Assembly (NCBI GenBank): GCA_014896375.1
Contig: JADBKN010000051.1
Span: 62,001 to 126,000 of the forward strand
Reading direction: 5' to 3'
DNA: 64,000 bases
Origin: Bacillota bacterium
Lineage (GTDB): Bacteria > Bacillota > Sulfobacillia > RBS10-35 > Bu92
Both the position numbers and the translations under genes were made by a program. Position 1 is the stretch's first letter; each line of letters begins with the position of its first letter. Below the pieces are notes generated by a model, which was given only the letters and a program-made list of their open reading frames with translations, made no database searches and was not told where the DNA came from. This document shows positions 8,405-18,114 of the stretch, piece by piece.

Positions 8405-10115
8405 GCTCTGGGTGGTCCTGGCGCTGGCCTTCGGCGCGGCCACGGTTGCGGCCAACCTGGGCCTGATGTCCACCTCGGCGTACCTGATCGCCCGGGCCGC
8501 GCAGCATCCCGAGACTGTCCTGCTCCTCTGGGTACCCGTGGTGGGCGTGCGCTTCTTCGGCATCTTCCGGGGCGTGTTCCGCTACGCCGAACGGTACTTT
8601 TCCCACGACGTCACCTTCCGGCTTCTCAAGGAGATCCGTGTGCGCGTCTACCGCCTTGTGGAGCCGCTGCTGCCCGAGGGCGGGGACCGGTTGCGCAACG
8701 GAGACCTGCTCGCGCGGCTGGTGGCCGACGTGGACACGCTGCAGAACGAGTTTCTGGGCCTCCGCGCGCCGGTCGCCATCGCTGCCGCGGGGCTGGTCCT
8801 CGCGGGGGCGCTGGCGGCCTGGATGCACCCGTGGCTGGCGGCGGTCCTCGTGGGCTGCCTTCTGGCGGCGGGTTTCGCGCTCCCGTGGATGGCCGACCGG
8901 CTCGCCCGCCGGGGCGCCGCGCGCCGCGTGACGCTGCGGGCCGAACTCAGCCAGCACCTGGTGGAGACGATGAACGGGCTGACGGACGTGCTGGCCTTCG
9001 GCGCGGAGGATCGCGCGGCGGCGCGGCTGGACGGGCTCCAGCGCGACTGGCGGCGCCTTGAGGTGGGGCTGCACCGCGCCAGCGGCCTTACGGCCGCGGC
9101 CACGGCCGCCTTCACCCACCTGACGGTGGCCGCCGTCGCGGCCGTGGGCGTCCTCCTGGTGCAGGCGGGGCGCCTGCCGGGGATCCTGCTGCCCGTGGCC
9201 GCGCTGCTCGCGATGGCGGCGTTCGAAGCCGTCGGGCGGTTGCCTGAGGCGTTTGAGACGCGTGGTGCGATTGAGGAAGCGCGGCGCCGGCTGGCGGAAC
9301 TGGAGGGACGGCACCCGGGCGTCGAGGTCGCGCCGCTGACCGAACCGGTGCCGGAGCGTCCGCGGATCGTCGTCCGCAATGTCCGCTTTCGCTACCGTCC
9401 GGGCGATCCCTGGGTGCTTCGCGACTTTTCCCTGACGCTCGCGCCGGGACGTCACCTGGCGCTGGTCGGCCCGAGCGGCGCGGGGAAGTCGAGCGTCGTG
9501 GCCGTGCTGACGCGCCTGCACGAGTTTCAGTTCGGGTCCATCACCCTGTCGGCGGGCGACCTGCCGCGCGTCGACATCCGGCGGTTCGACCCGGAGGCGG
9601 TGCGCGCGCGCATCGCGGTGGTGGAGCAGTTCCCCCACGTCTTTGACGCGACGCTTCGCCAGAATCTGAGGTTGGCGAGACCGGGCGCCACCGATGACGA
9701 ACTGCGCCGGGCCCTCGAGATCGCGGGGCTGGACCGGTTTGTGGACAGCCTGCCGCACGGGTTGGACTCGCCAGTCGGAGAACGCGGCCTCGCCCTGTCC
9801 GGGGGAGAGCGGAAGCGATTGGCCATCGCCCGCGCGGTGCTCAAGGACGCCCCGATCCTCCTCCTCGACGAGCCCACGGAAGGATTGGACCCGGCGCTGG
9901 CCCGCCGCGTGATGCGGGCGCTGCTCTCTTGGGCGCGCGACCGCGCGGTGCTGTGGATCACGCACTCCGTGGAAGACCTCGACCTCGTCGACGAAGTCCT
10001 CGTGATGGACGGCGGCCGCATCGTCCAGCGGGGCCCGGCGGAGCGCCTGGCGGCCGTGGACGGTCCCTTCCGCGCGCTCCTGCGCTTTCGCCCGCCGCAC
10101 GTCCTCATCGGTTGA
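8361..10115 (+). CDS. cydC: Thiol reductant ABC exporter subunit CydC
   Basis: A 584-residue partner of CydD with a six-helix membrane domain and a C-terminal ATPase: Walker A GPSGAGKSS, signature LSGGERKRLAIARA, Walker B ILLLDEPTEGLD. The N terminus AANLGLMSTSAYLIARAA is the CydC hallmark. The ATG at 8361 lies inside the end of cydD behind AGCGGGGGCG, and the 44-bp overlap implies translational coupling. Together with cydAB on the other side of the promoter region this makes a full, divergently arranged cytochrome bd biogenesis locus. Confidence 0.93.
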   Translation: MPVNFGFRTLSSRDRLWVVLALAFGAATVAANLGLMSTSAYLIARAAQHPETVLLLWVPVVGVRFFGIFRGVFRYAERYFSHDVTFRLLKEIRVRVYRLVEPLLPEGGDRLRNGDLLARLVADVDTLQNEFLGLRAPVAIAAAGLVLAGALAAWMHPWLAAVLVGCLLAAGFALPWMADRLARRGAARRVTLRAELSQHLVETMNGLTDVLAFGAEDRAAARLDGLQRDWRRLEVGLHRASGLTAAATAAFTHLTVAAVAAVGVLLVQAGRLPGILLPVAALLAMAAFEAVGRLPEAFETRGAIEEARRRLAELEGRHPGVEVAPLTEPVPERPRIVVRNVRFRYRPGDPWVLRDFSLTLAPGRHLALVGPSGAGKSSVVAVLTRLHEFQFGSITLSAGDLPRVDIRRFDPEAVRARIAVVEQFPHVFDATLRQNLRLARPGATDDELRRALEIAGLDRFVDSLPHGLDSPVGERGLALSGGERKRLAIARAVLKDAPILLLDEPTEGLDPALARRVMRALLSWARDRAVLWITHSVEDLDLVDEVLVMDGGRIVQRGPAERLAAVDGPFRALLRFRPPHVLIG

Positions 10116-10183
10116 GCCGCGCCCGTCCCGCGCCCGCTCCCCGCCCCCCTGCGGTAGCATGGGAGGCGACGAGGTGAACGCAA

Positions 10184-11488
10184 GTGAAGCAACCCGCGGA
10201 CCTTCTGGTCACGAACGCCGGGCAACTCTGCACCGTGGCCGGCCACGGCGGCCGGCCGGCCGCCGGGCCGGCCCAGGGCGAGGCCGGCGTCGTGGAGCGC
10301 GGCGCGGTGGCGGCGTACCAGGGCAAGGTCGTGGCCGCCGGCCCGGAGGCGGAGGTCCTGGCGTCCGTCGAGCCGGAGCCCGACGCCGTGCGGATCGACG
10401 CCGCGGGACGCCTGGTGACGCCGGGGCTCGTCGACGCGCACACGCACCTCTGCTTCGCCGGATGGCGGGCGGAGGAGTTCGGCCTGCGCATCCGCGGCGC
10501 GGCCTACCTGGACATCCTCAAGGCGGGCGGCGGCATCCTTCAGACGGTTAGGGCCACGCGTGCCGCCAGCGAGGACGAGCTTGTCGCCGGCCTGATCGAG
10601 CGGCTGGAAGAGATCCTCCTTCTCGGCACGACGACCGTCGAGATCAAGAGCGGCTACGGGCTCGCGCTGGGCGCCGAGGTGAAGCAGCTGCAGGCCGTCC
10701 GGCGCGCGGCGGCGGCGGCCGTGCAGGACGTCGTGCCCACGTTCCTCGGCGCGCACGCCGTGCCGCCGGAGTTCCAGGGCCGCGGCCGGGAGTACGCGAT
10801 GATGGTGGCCCAGGCCATGGTGCCGGCCATCGCCAGCGCGGGGCTGGCGGAGTACGTCGACGTCTTCTGCGAGGACGGCGTCTTCGGGCTTGAGGAGACG
10901 CGGCGCATCCTCGAAGCCGCGCGGCGCTTCGGGCTCGGCGTGAAGGTGCACGCGGACGAGGTCGTCCACCTCGGCGGGGCGCGGCTGGCGGCGGAGCTGG
11001 AGGCCGTCTCGGCCGACCACCTCGTCGTCACGCCGCCGGAAGACTGGGAGGCCCTGCGGGCGGCGGGGACCATCGCCGTGCTCCTGCCGGCCACGTCGTT
11101 CTTCCTCATGAAGGAGAAGCACGCGCCGGCGCGCGGCCTCATCGAGGCCGGGGTGCCCGTGGCGCTGGCGACGGACTACAACCCCGGCACGCAGCCCGGC
11201 GGCTCGCTGCCGCTCGTGATGTCGATCGCCTGCCTCACCCTGCGCATGACACCCGCGGAGACCCTCGTCGCCGTGACGCTGAACGCGGCGCACGCCATCG
11301 GCCGCGGGGAGCGCGTGGGTTCTCTGGAGCCCGGCAAGGAAGCCGACCTCGTCGTCTGGAACTGTCCCACCTTGGACCACCTTCCGTACCGCATGGGCGT
11401 CCGCCTGGCGGACACGGTGGTGAAGCGCGGCCGCGTCGTCGTGCGGGGCGGGCGGCGCGTGACGGATTCGGGCGGGGTGACGGGATGA
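10184..11488 (+). CDS. hutI: Imidazolonepropionase
   Basis: A 434-residue amidohydrolase that opens the imidazolone ring to N-formimino-L-glutamate, the third step of histidine degradation. Metal-site motifs are [16 protein letters not shown], where the HutI-type FAGWRAEEF follows the H-x-[13 protein letters not shown], and the Asp in [29 protein letters not shown] is diagnostic of HutI. Length is normal. The start is GTG 10184 with GAGGTG 8 nt upstream. It overlaps the next gene by 4 bp (ATGA). hutH and hutU are not in the window. The partner ureohydrolase two genes on could be a formimidoylglutamase, which would continue the pathway. Confidence 0.93.
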   Translation: MKQPADLLVTNAGQLCTVAGHGGRPAAGPAQGEAGVVERGAVAAYQGKVVAAGPEAEVLASVEPEPDAVRIDAAGRLVTPGLVDAHTHLCFAGWRAEEFGLRIRGAAYLDILKAGGGILQTVRATRAASEDELVAGLIERLEEILLLGTTTVEIKSGYGLALGAEVKQLQAVRRAAAAAVQDVVPTFLGAHAVPPEFQGRGREYAMMVAQAMVPAIASAGLAEYVDVFCEDGVFGLEETRRILEAARRFGLGVKVHADEVVHLGGARLAAELEAVSADHLVVTPPEDWEALRAAGTIAVLLPATSFFLMKEKHAPARGLIEAGVPVALATDYNPGTQPGGSLPLVMSIACLTLRMTPAETLVAVTLNAAHAIGRGERVGSLEPGKEADLVVWNCPTLDHLPYRMGVRLADTVVKRGRVVVRGGRRVTDSGGVTG

Positions 11489-12786
11489 ACGCGTTTCGAG
11501 TGCCGCAACGGCTGCTCTTGGGGCCGGGGCCGAGCCCCGTGCCGGCGCGTGTGCTCCAGGCGATGGCCATGCCGACGATCGGCCACCTGGACCCGCGCTT
11601 CCTTGAGCTCATGAACGAGACGATGGAGGGCCTGCGCGTCGCGTTCGGCACGCGCAACCGCCTCACCGTCGCCATGTCCGGCACCGGCAGCGCCGGCATG
11701 GAGACGGTGTTCGTGAACCTCGTGGAGCCGGGGGACCGCGTGCTCGTCTGCGTCCACGGCCTCTTCGGGGAGCGCATGGTGGACGTGGCGCGGCGCTGCG
11801 GCGCGGATGCGGCCGTGGTGGAGGCGCCGTGGGGCCGCGCCATCGACCCGGACGATGTGCGCCGGGCGCTGGCGGCGCGCCCCGCGAAGCTCGTGGCCGT
11901 CGTGCTCGCGGAGACGTCGACGGGCGTGTGGCAGCCGCTGGAGGCGATCGCCGCCGCGGCGCGGGAGCATGGGGCGCTGCTCGTCGTCGACGCCGTCACG
12001 GCGATCGGCGGGATTCCGGTCGACGTCGACCGGCTCGGCATCGACGCCTGCTACGCCGGCACGCAGAAGTGCCTCAGCGTGCCGCCGGGCCTCGCGCCCG
12101 TGACGTTCGGCGAGCGGGCCGAGGCCGCGCTGGACGCGCGCCGCGCGCCCGTGCAGAGCTGGTACCTGGACCTCACGATGATCCGCCGCTACTGGGGCGG
12201 GGAGCGGTTCTACCACCACACGGCGCCCGTCAACATGCTCTACGGCCTGCGCGAGGGGCTGCGCATCCTCCTCGAGGAGGGGCTGGAGGCGTCGTTCGAG
12301 CGCCACCGCCGCGTGGGCCGGGCGCTGCAGGCGGGGCTTGAGGCGATGGGGCTCGAGCTCTTCGCGGAAGCCGGCCACCGGCTGCCGCAGCTCACCACGG
12401 TGCGCGTGCCGGAGGGCGTGGACGATGCCGCCGTGCGCCGGGCGCTTCTTGAGGAGTACGGGATCGAGATCGGCGGCGGCGTGGGCCGCGTTCAGGGGCG
12501 GATCTGGCGCATCGGGCTCATGGGGCACGGGGCGCGGAGGGCGAACGTGCTGGCCGTGCTTTCGGCGCTGGAGGCGGTCCTCGCGCGCGCCGGCGCGCGC
12601 GTGCCGCGCGGGGAGGGCGCGGCCGCGGCGGAGGCGGCGTGGGAGGCCGGGGGTGGCGCCGAGGAAGGCGGAGCGGCTGGGGCCGCGGCCGGCACCGCGG
12701 CGGGCACCGCCGCACGTGAGGCTTGGGAGGCGGAGGGCGGCGCCGTGGAAGGCGGCGCGGCGGCGCGAGGGGAGGGGCGCCCGTGA
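11485..12786 (+). CDS. Class V aminotransferase (alanine-glyoxylate / serine-pyruvate type)
   Basis: A 433-residue PLP enzyme. The N terminus [17 protein letters not shown], the SGTGSAGME loop and the PLP lysine K195 in [15 protein letters not shown] place it with alanine-glyoxylate, serine-glyoxylate and ureidoglycine-glyoxylate aminotransferases. SWYLDL and [18 protein letters not shown] are further family blocks. The catalytic part ends near residue 370; a tail of about 60 residues rich in Ala, Gly and Glu follows and is unlike homologues. The gene overlaps hutI by 4 bp and the next gene by 4 bp, so the three form a translationally coupled operon. The substrate pair is unknown; its place among nitrogen-catabolic genes suggests amino-group transfer to or from glyoxylate. 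Confidence 0.85.
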   Translation: MNAFRVPQRLLLGPGPSPVPARVLQAMAMPTIGHLDPRFLELMNETMEGLRVAFGTRNRLTVAMSGTGSAGMETVFVNLVEPGDRVLVCVHGLFGERMVDVARRCGADAAVVEAPWGRAIDPDDVRRALAARPAKLVAVVLAETSTGVWQPLEAIAAAAREHGALLVVDAVTAIGGIPVDVDRLGIDACYAGTQKCLSVPPGLAPVTFGERAEAALDARRAPVQSWYLDLTMIRRYWGGERFYHHTAPVNMLYGLREGLRILLEEGLEASFERHRRVGRALQAGLEAMGLELFAEAGHRLPQLTTVRVPEGVDDAAVRRALLEEYGIEIGGGVGRVQGRIWRIGLMGHGARRANVLAVLSALEAVLARAGARVPRGEGAAAAEAAWEAGGGAEEGGAAGAAAGTAAGTAAREAWEAEGGAVEGGAAARGEGRP

Positions 12787-13778
12787 ACGGCGAGGCCGGA
12801 CTGCCGTACACGGGGGTCGCCACCTTCGCCAAGGCTCCTCTCGTCGACCGCAGCGGCGACTGGCACGCCGGTGCGGCCGTGCTCGGGATCCCGTATGACT
12901 GGGGCGTCGGCTACCGTCCGGGCGCGCGCTCGGCGCCGCGCGCCATCCGCGAGGCCTCGGCGCGCTACGCCCTGGCGCCCGGCGGCTTCTGGGACGTGGA
13001 GACCGGGCGCACGCGCCTGGCCGGCGTGGGCCTCGTCGACGCCGGCGACGTGGACGTGCTCTACCTGGACACGGAGGAGACGTTTTCGCGGATCAGCGCG
13101 GCCGTGGCGGAGATCGTGGCTCGCGGCGCCGTGCCGCTCGTCCTCGGCGGTGACCACTCCGTCACCTTCCCCGGCATCCGCGGCTTCGCGCCGGCGTTTG
13201 CCGAGGGCGGCCGCTGGCACGGCCGCCGCCTGCACATCCTTCAGTTCGACGCGCACCTCGATTTCCGCGACGAGCTCCTCGGCGTCCGGCTCGCGAACTC
13301 GAGCCCTATCCGCCGCGCATCCGAGCTCCCCTTCACGGGGCGCGTCGTCAACCTCGGCGTGCGGGGGTTGCGCACGTCGCCCGTCGACTACGAGGCGGCC
13401 GTCCGCTACGGCGCCACGCCCGTGCTGGCGCGGGACATCCACGAGGCCACGCGCCGTGACGGTCCGGAGGCGATCGCGCGGTTCCTGGAGACGCTCCCGG
13501 CGGGCGAGCCTCTCTACGTGACGATCGACATCGACGGCCTCGACCCGTCGCTCTGTCCCGGCACCGGCAGCCCGGAGCCTGAAGGGCTGACGTACACGCA
13601 GGTCAAGGCGGCGCTGCGTGCCGCGGGCGACCGGCATCCGATCGTGGGGATCGACCTCGTCGAGGTGAACCCGTACTTTGACCCGACCGGACGCACCATG
13701 CTGACGGCGGCCGCGCTCCTGCTCGAGGCCCTGAGCGCGGCGTGGGACGGCCGCGCGGCGCAGCGGCGTGCGGGGTGA
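12783..13778 (+). CDS. Ureohydrolase family protein (agmatinase / guanidinobutyrase / formimidoylglutamase type)
   Basis: A 331-residue binuclear manganese hydrolase. Metal-ligand motifs are GGDHS (122-126), DAHLD (156-160) and the IDIDGLDP block near residue 250. [16 protein letters not shown] is typical of agmatinase and guanidinobutyrase. After DAHLDF, homologues usually show a His-Gly pair that contacts the substrate; here the position reads [10 protein letters not shown], so the His is missing, closer to the SSG/HSG form of some formimidoylglutamases. The start is GTG 12783 in a GTGA overlap with the aminotransferase. With hutI in the operon, HutG activity is plausible; with an arginine decarboxylase elsewhere in the window, agmatinase is also possible. 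The family is certain, the substrate is not. Confidence 0.82.
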   Translation: MNGEAGLPYTGVATFAKAPLVDRSGDWHAGAAVLGIPYDWGVGYRPGARSAPRAIREASARYALAPGGFWDVETGRTRLAGVGLVDAGDVDVLYLDTEETFSRISAAVAEIVARGAVPLVLGGDHSVTFPGIRGFAPAFAEGGRWHGRRLHILQFDAHLDFRDELLGVRLANSSPIRRASELPFTGRVVNLGVRGLRTSPVDYEAAVRYGATPVLARDIHEATRRDGPEAIARFLETLPAGEPLYVTIDIDGLDPSLCPGTGSPEPEGLTYTQVKAALRAAGDRHPIVGIDLVEVNPYFDPTGRTMLTAAALLLEALSAAWDGRAAQRRAG

Positions 13779-13836
13779 ATCTTCAACGCCGCACATGAAA
13801 CCGGACGCGCTAGACTGGAACGGGGCAGTGAGAGCG

Positions 13837-14061
13837 ATGGATGACAGGCCGCGCAAGTACCGCTGGAAAGGCTGGGAAGCGGAGTCGGAGCGGGCCGCCG
13901 AAGCCGTGCGCCTGCGCGTGCGGAACCCTCTCAGGCGGAGCCCGCGCACCCGCCCGCGTGACCCGGACGCGCTCCGCGCCCTTGTTCAAGCCACGATCCA
14001 TCGCATCCGTTCGGATGACCGCTTCGAGCAGGTCGGGCCGCGCCGTTGGCGCATGAAGTGA
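13837..14061 (+). CDS. Small basic protein of unknown function, upstream of a nucleotidyltransferase
   Basis: A 74-residue, Arg-rich protein (starts MDDRPRKYRWKGWEAE, ends RRWRMK) that I do not recognise. It lies 5 bp before the nucleotidyltransferase gene at 14067 and is very likely co-transcribed with it. A TAGACT hexamer at 13811-13816, 20 bp before the start, may be the -10 box of a short-leader promoter. The ATG at 13837 was preferred to one at 13795 because the latter lies upstream of this box. Small partners next to MNT/AbiEii-like proteins are often antitoxins or toxins; that role here is only a guess from position. Confidence 0.55.
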   Translation: MDDRPRKYRWKGWEAESERAAEAVRLRVRNPLRRSPRTRPRDPDALRALVQATIHRIRSDDRFEQVGPRRWRMK

Positions 14062-14066
14062 GGCCC

Positions 14067-14639
14067 ATGACACCGGAAGAGTTCGAGCAGTTCGTCCGAA
14101 GCCCAGATCCCCTCGAAAGGCACCTTCGCGCCGCCGCGGCCATCACGGAGCTTGCGGCTCCCTTGGGTCTAAAGCCCGTGGTCGTCGGTGGCTCCGCCCT
14201 CGAGTTCTACACGCGGGGCTCCTACCTCACGATGGATATCGACCTCATCGTCGAGGGGCTCCGGGAGATCCAAAGTGTGTTGGAGCGCCTTGGGTTTGAA
14301 AAGGTGGGCGGGGCGTCCTTTCACCACGACAAAGCGATGGTGGTCGTGGACCTTCCACCCGAACCGCTCCACGGGGACCCGCAACGCGTCGTCGAAGTGG
14401 ACGTAGGCGGACGGACGGCCTACATCATCGGTCTTGAGGACATCTTAGCCGACCGCCTGCGTGCCGCCGCCTACTGGCGGGACGAGAGTTCCAAAGAGTG
14501 GGCTGTCCAGCTCCTGGCAGCGTACTGGGACCATCTGGACTGGTCGTACCTAGGGGAATTGAAAGAAGCCGAGCAGCCGGCCTTTGCGGAGGTACTGGCC
14601 AGCTGCTCGGCATTGGCTCAGGAGATCCGAAACCGATAG
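14067..14639 (+). CDS. Nucleotidyltransferase of the AbiEii / DUF6036 type
   Basis: A 190-residue protein with a minimal nucleotidyltransferase core. The helix-turn motif VVGGSALEFYTRGSYLTMDID holds GGSALEFYT and the catalytic DID; a third acidic position follows in VVEVDVGG near residue 115. The C-terminal half is helical. Such proteins include toxins that add nucleotides to tRNA or to partner proteins, and stand-alone enzymes of unknown role. The ATG at 14067 is preceded by GTGAGG overlapping the stop of the small upstream gene. The two genes look like a two-gene module between a metabolic operon and the convergent pepF. Confidence 0.72.
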   Translation: MTPEEFEQFVRSPDPLERHLRAAAAITELAAPLGLKPVVVGGSALEFYTRGSYLTMDIDLIVEGLREIQSVLERLGFEKVGGASFHHDKAMVVVDLPPEPLHGDPQRVVEVDVGGRTAYIIGLEDILADRLRAAAYWRDESSKEWAVQLLAAYWDHLDWSYLGELKEAEQPAFAEVLASCSALAQEIRNR

Positions 14640-14677
14640 CGCGCCCCGCATGCCTCACACGGAGCGACTGCGGTGCC

Positions 14678-16492
14678 TTACGCCGTCGCCCGTGCCGTGA
14701 AGCTCTCCTCGAGCTCCGCCACCAGCTGCCCAAAGAAGGCCACCGCTTGGCGGAGCGGCTCCGGGCTGCGCATGTCCACCCCGGCCATGGCCATGAGCTC
14801 CAGCGGCGGCAGCGTGCCGCCCGCCTTCAGCGTGCGCAGCCAGCGCTCGGCCGCGGGCGGCCCCTCGCGGCGGATGGCGTCGACGACCGCGCAGGCGCAG
14901 GAGAGGCCCGCCGCGTACGTGTACGGGTAGAGCCCGACGTAGTAGTGCGGCACCGTCATCCACGCGAGCCGTTCGACGTCGTCGATGACCACCGTGCCGT
15001 CGTAGAAGCGCTCCAGGATCTCCCCCTGCGCCTCCATGATCGTGGTGAGCGTGAGGGCTTGGCCGGCCTCCGCCATCTGATAGAGGCGCCGCTCCAGATG
15101 CCCCTGCAAGAGGTGCGTGACCATGTTGTGGATGAACGTGCCGAGGAACTGCAGGATGATGAAGCGGCGCATGCGCGGGTCCGTGGTGGTGTCGAGGATG
15201 TGGTGGCCGAGGAGCAGCTCGTTCGCGGTGGAGGGCGCTTCCACGAAGAAGCGTGTCGACCAGGTATTGCTGATGACCTGGTGGCGCGCCGCGAGCATGC
15301 CGTGGCCGGCGTGGCCCAGCTCGTGCGCCAGCGTGAAGACGTTGCGCATCTTCCCGGACCACGTCATGAGGATGTAGGAGTGGACCCCGTAGACGCCGGC
15401 GCAGAAGGCGCCGTGCGGCTTGCCGGCGTTGTCCGCGCGGTCGATCCAGCGGTCGCGGAAGGCCGCGCGGATGATCTCGCCGTACTCCTCGCCCAGCGGC
15501 GCCACCGCTTCCGTGATGAGACGCTCCGCCTCCTCGAACGTGGCGCTGGGATTGAAGTCCGGGTCGAGCGGCGCGGTGAGGTCGTAGCCGTGGACGGCGT
15601 CGAGGCCGAGGACGCGCTGCCGCAGGCGCACGAGCCGGCGCACGTGGGGCGCGATCTCATCGTGGATGACGTCGAGCACGTTGGTGTAGACCTCATACGG
15701 GATCTGCTGCGGTTTGAGGATCATCTCCTCCGCGGAGCTGTACCGGCGCAGGCGCGCGAGGGTGACGTTCTCCCGGATGTGCGCGGCCAGTGTGGCCGCG
15801 AGCGTGTTCTTGTGGCGGTTGAGGCCGGCGAGGAGCGCCTCGTGGGCGCGGCGGCGGACGTCGCGGTCACGGGACTGCAGCAGGCGGTCGTAGCGCGCCA
15901 CCGACATCTCGACCTCGCGGCCGGTTTCGTCGGTGACGGAGGGGAAGGCGAGGTCGGCGGCGATGACGCGGTCGTAAATCGTCCGCGGCGCGCTCAGCGT
16001 CTCCGATAGCGCGGCGAGCGTCTCTTCCACCTCGGCTGAGAGCGTGTGCGGCCGGCGCAGCTCGATGCGCTCCAGCTGGTTCCTGTACGTCTCCAGTTCC
16101 GGCTCGGCCTCCAGGTAGCGCGCCAGGGTGCCCTCCGGCAGGCTCAGGAGCTCCGGCTCCAGGAAGGCGAGGCGCGCGCCCAGGCGCGCGAAGAGCGCGT
16201 GCACGCGCGCGTTCATGGCCTGGTACTTGGGGTCCGTGCCGTCGGCGGACTCGTGCAGCGAGGCGTACGCGCCCACCTTGCGCATGCGCTCAAGGAGCGC
16301 GTCGCGCGCGCGGAGGCAGGCGAGGAGGACAGTCGGGCCCTCGCCCAGCCGGCCGCGGAAGGCGGCCACCGCGGCCGCGTCCTCCTCCAGCCGGGCGAGG
16401 TCCGCCTCCCAGGCCTCGTCCGAGGGGTAGATGTGCGAGAGGTCCCAGGTCAGCTCCACGGGGACTTCCGAGCGTGACAGGCGCTTCTCCAT
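14678..16492 (-). CDS. pepF: Oligoendopeptidase F
   Basis: A 604-residue M3 family zinc metallopeptidase. The zinc motif HELGH sits in FTLAHELGHAGHGMLAA, with the third ligand Glu in FFVEAPSTANELLL. The N terminus TWDLSHIYPSDEAWEADL is typical of PepF. It cleaves short peptides in the cytoplasm and would serve peptides imported by systems such as the dpp transporter in this window. The start is ATG 16492, with GAGGAGGGG 7 nt upstream; eleven more codons upstream are open but lack a ribosome site. The downstream region is convergent with the nucleotidyltransferase gene. Confidence 0.93.
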   Translation of the reverse strand: MEKRLSRSEVPVELTWDLSHIYPSDEAWEADLARLEEDAAAVAAFRGRLGEGPTVLLACLRARDALLERMRKVGAYASLHESADGTDPKYQAMNARVHALFARLGARLAFLEPELLSLPEGTLARYLEAEPELETYRNQLERIELRRPHTLSAEVEETLAALSETLSAPRTIYDRVIAADLAFPSVTDETGREVEMSVARYDRLLQSRDRDVRRRAHEALLAGLNRHKNTLAATLAAHIRENVTLARLRRYSSAEEMILKPQQIPYEVYTNVLDVIHDEIAPHVRRLVRLRQRVLGLDAVHGYDLTAPLDPDFNPSATFEEAERLITEAVAPLGEEYGEIIRAAFRDRWIDRADNAGKPHGAFCAGVYGVHSYILMTWSGKMRNVFTLAHELGHAGHGMLAARHQVISNTWSTRFFVEAPSTANELLLGHHILDTTTDPRMRRFIILQFLGTFIHNMVTHLLQGHLERRLYQMAEAGQALTLTTIMEAQGEILERFYDGTVVIDDVERLAWMTVPHYYVGLYPYTYAAGLSCACAVVDAIRREGPPAAERWLRTLKAGGTLPPLELMAMAGVDMRSPEPLRQAVAFFGQLVAELEESFTARATA

Positions 16493-16521
16493 GCGGCGGC
16501 CCCTCCTCGACATATTTCGAG

Positions 16522-18114
16522 TCACGAAGGACGTCGGGTGGATGGTTCGTCCCTCGCGGGCGAACTCCTTTCGTGCTCCGCCTCCGCTTCACGGACCGGC
16601 CGTTCCTCCGGGCGCGCGGCCGCCATGCGAGTGGCGGCCATGCGCGCGGCCAGCTCCGCCTGGCGCAACTGCCGCGCCAACGCCCACGGGTCCGGCAGCG
16701 CGGGGGGCGCCGCCTCCGCGGGACGGCCGCCGGCCAGCTCCACCACGCGTGTCGCCGTGCGCTCTCGGAATGTGCGGTCGTGCGAGGCGAAGACCACGGT
16801 GCCGGGGAAGGCGCAGAGCGCCTGCTCGAGCGCCTCGCGGCCGGGGAGGTCGAGGTGGTTCGTCGGCTCGTCGAGGAGCAGGAGGTCCGGGCCGGACGCG
16901 ATCGCGAGCGCGAAGGCGAGACGCACGCGCTCCCCGGGGCTGAGGGTGCCGGCCGGGCGCAGGGCCGCATCGCCCATGATGCCGAAAACCCCGAGGAGCG
17001 TGCGCGCCGCGGCCGCTTGCGGCGCACCGGCGGCCAACAGGAGGTCGAGGGGCGTGCGCCGCCCGTCGATCGTCGCCTCCTGGCGGAACCAGAGCACGGC
17101 GGCGCCCGGCGTGACGCTCACGCGGCCGCGCAGCGTGCCCGGCGGCGGGGGCTCCGCTCCCGCCGCCGCGGCGAAGAGGCGCAGGACCGTCGTCTTGCCG
17201 CTGCCGTTCGGGCCGACAAGCGCCAGGCGCTCGCCGCGCCGCACCTCCAGGCGCGCGTCTCGCAGCGCCGGCGCCCGGGCGCCCGCGTACGTGAACGTCA
17301 CGCCGTCGAGCGCGGCGATGCGCTCCGGCAGCCGCTTCACTGGCCGCCAGGCGAGCTTCAGTCGCGCCTCTTCCCAGGGCTTGGGCACGGCGGCCGCCTC
17401 GTGGCGCGCCAGCCGGCGCTCCGTGGCGAGCGCCTTCTTCATGAAGACGGCGGCCTTCTTCTTGGCGGCCGGATCGCGCTCCCCCGCGTCCCGATGCGCC
17501 TTCTCGGCCCAGCGGCGCTGGCGCTCGGCCGCCTCCTTCAAGCGGCGCCGCTCCCGATCCCACTCGCGGTACCGCCGCTCATGTGAAAGGCGCTCGGCCT
17601 CCACCTGTGCCGCGTAGGCGCTGTAGTGGCCGCGGTAGGCGCGCAGGGCGCCGCGATCGAGGGCCAGGATGCGCGTGCACACGGCATCGAGCAGCCAGCG
17701 GTCGTGGCTGGCGAGGAGGATCGCGCCCTCGAAGGCGCGCAGGGCGGCCGCCAGCTCCTCAAGCGCCGCTTCGTCGAGGTGGTTGCCGGGTTCGTCGAGC
17801 AGGAGGACCTCCGGCCGTGCCGCCAGAACGCGCGCCAAGCGGCGCCGCATGCGCTCGCCGCCGCTCTCCGGCGCCACCTCCGGCGCCACAGGGTCTTCTT
17901 GCGGCAGGTAGCCGATGCGCGGCGCGCGTCCCACCCACTCGACCGTACCCGGCGGCGGCGCGATCTCACCGGCGAGGATGCGCAAAAGCGTCGTCTTGCC
18001 GGCGCCGTTCGGCCCGACGAGCCCCGCGCGCTCGCCCCTTTGCAGCTGGAAGCCGATGTCCTTGAAAAGCGGTGTCTCTCCGAAGGAAAAGGACAGGTGG
18101 CGCACAATGAGCAC
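16522..18114 (-). CDS. ABC-F family ATP-binding protein
   Basis: A 530-residue soluble protein with two ABC ATPase domains and no membrane segment, the ABC-F layout. Domain 1 has Walker A GPNGAGKTT (34-42), signature SGGERMRRRLARVLAA and Walker B VLLLDEPGNHLDE. A charged linker of about 80 residues follows; domain 2 has GPNGSGKTT, LSPGERVRLAFALA and LLLLDEPTNHLD. ABC-F proteins act on ribosomes, either in translation quality control or by ousting antibiotics from the peptidyl-transferase centre. The first motif reads EPGNHLD rather than EPTNHLD. The start is GTG 18112-18114 with GGGAGGGA 6 nt upstream. The upstream leader suggests translation-sensing control, typical of the antibiotic-resistance type. 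The C terminus is rich in Arg/Glu and may be disordered. Confidence 0.88.
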   Translation of the reverse strand: MLIVRHLSFSFGETPLFKDIGFQLQRGERAGLVGPNGAGKTTLLRILAGEIAPPPGTVEWVGRAPRIGYLPQEDPVAPEVAPESGGERMRRRLARVLAARPEVLLLDEPGNHLDEAALEELAAALRAFEGAILLASHDRWLLDAVCTRILALDRGALRAYRGHYSAYAAQVEAERLSHERRYREWDRERRRLKEAAERQRRWAEKAHRDAGERDPAAKKKAAVFMKKALATERRLARHEAAAVPKPWEEARLKLAWRPVKRLPERIAALDGVTFTYAGARAPALRDARLEVRRGERLALVGPNGSGKTTVLRLFAAAAGAEPPPPGTLRGRVSVTPGAAVLWFRQEATIDGRRTPLDLLLAAGAPQAAAARTLLGVFGIMGDAALRPAGTLSPGERVRLAFALAIASGPDLLLLDEPTNHLDLPGREALEQALCAFPGTVVFASHDRTFRERTATRVVELAGGRPAEAAPPALPDPWALARQLRQAELAARMAATRMAAARPEERPVREAEAEHERSSPARDEPSTRRPS

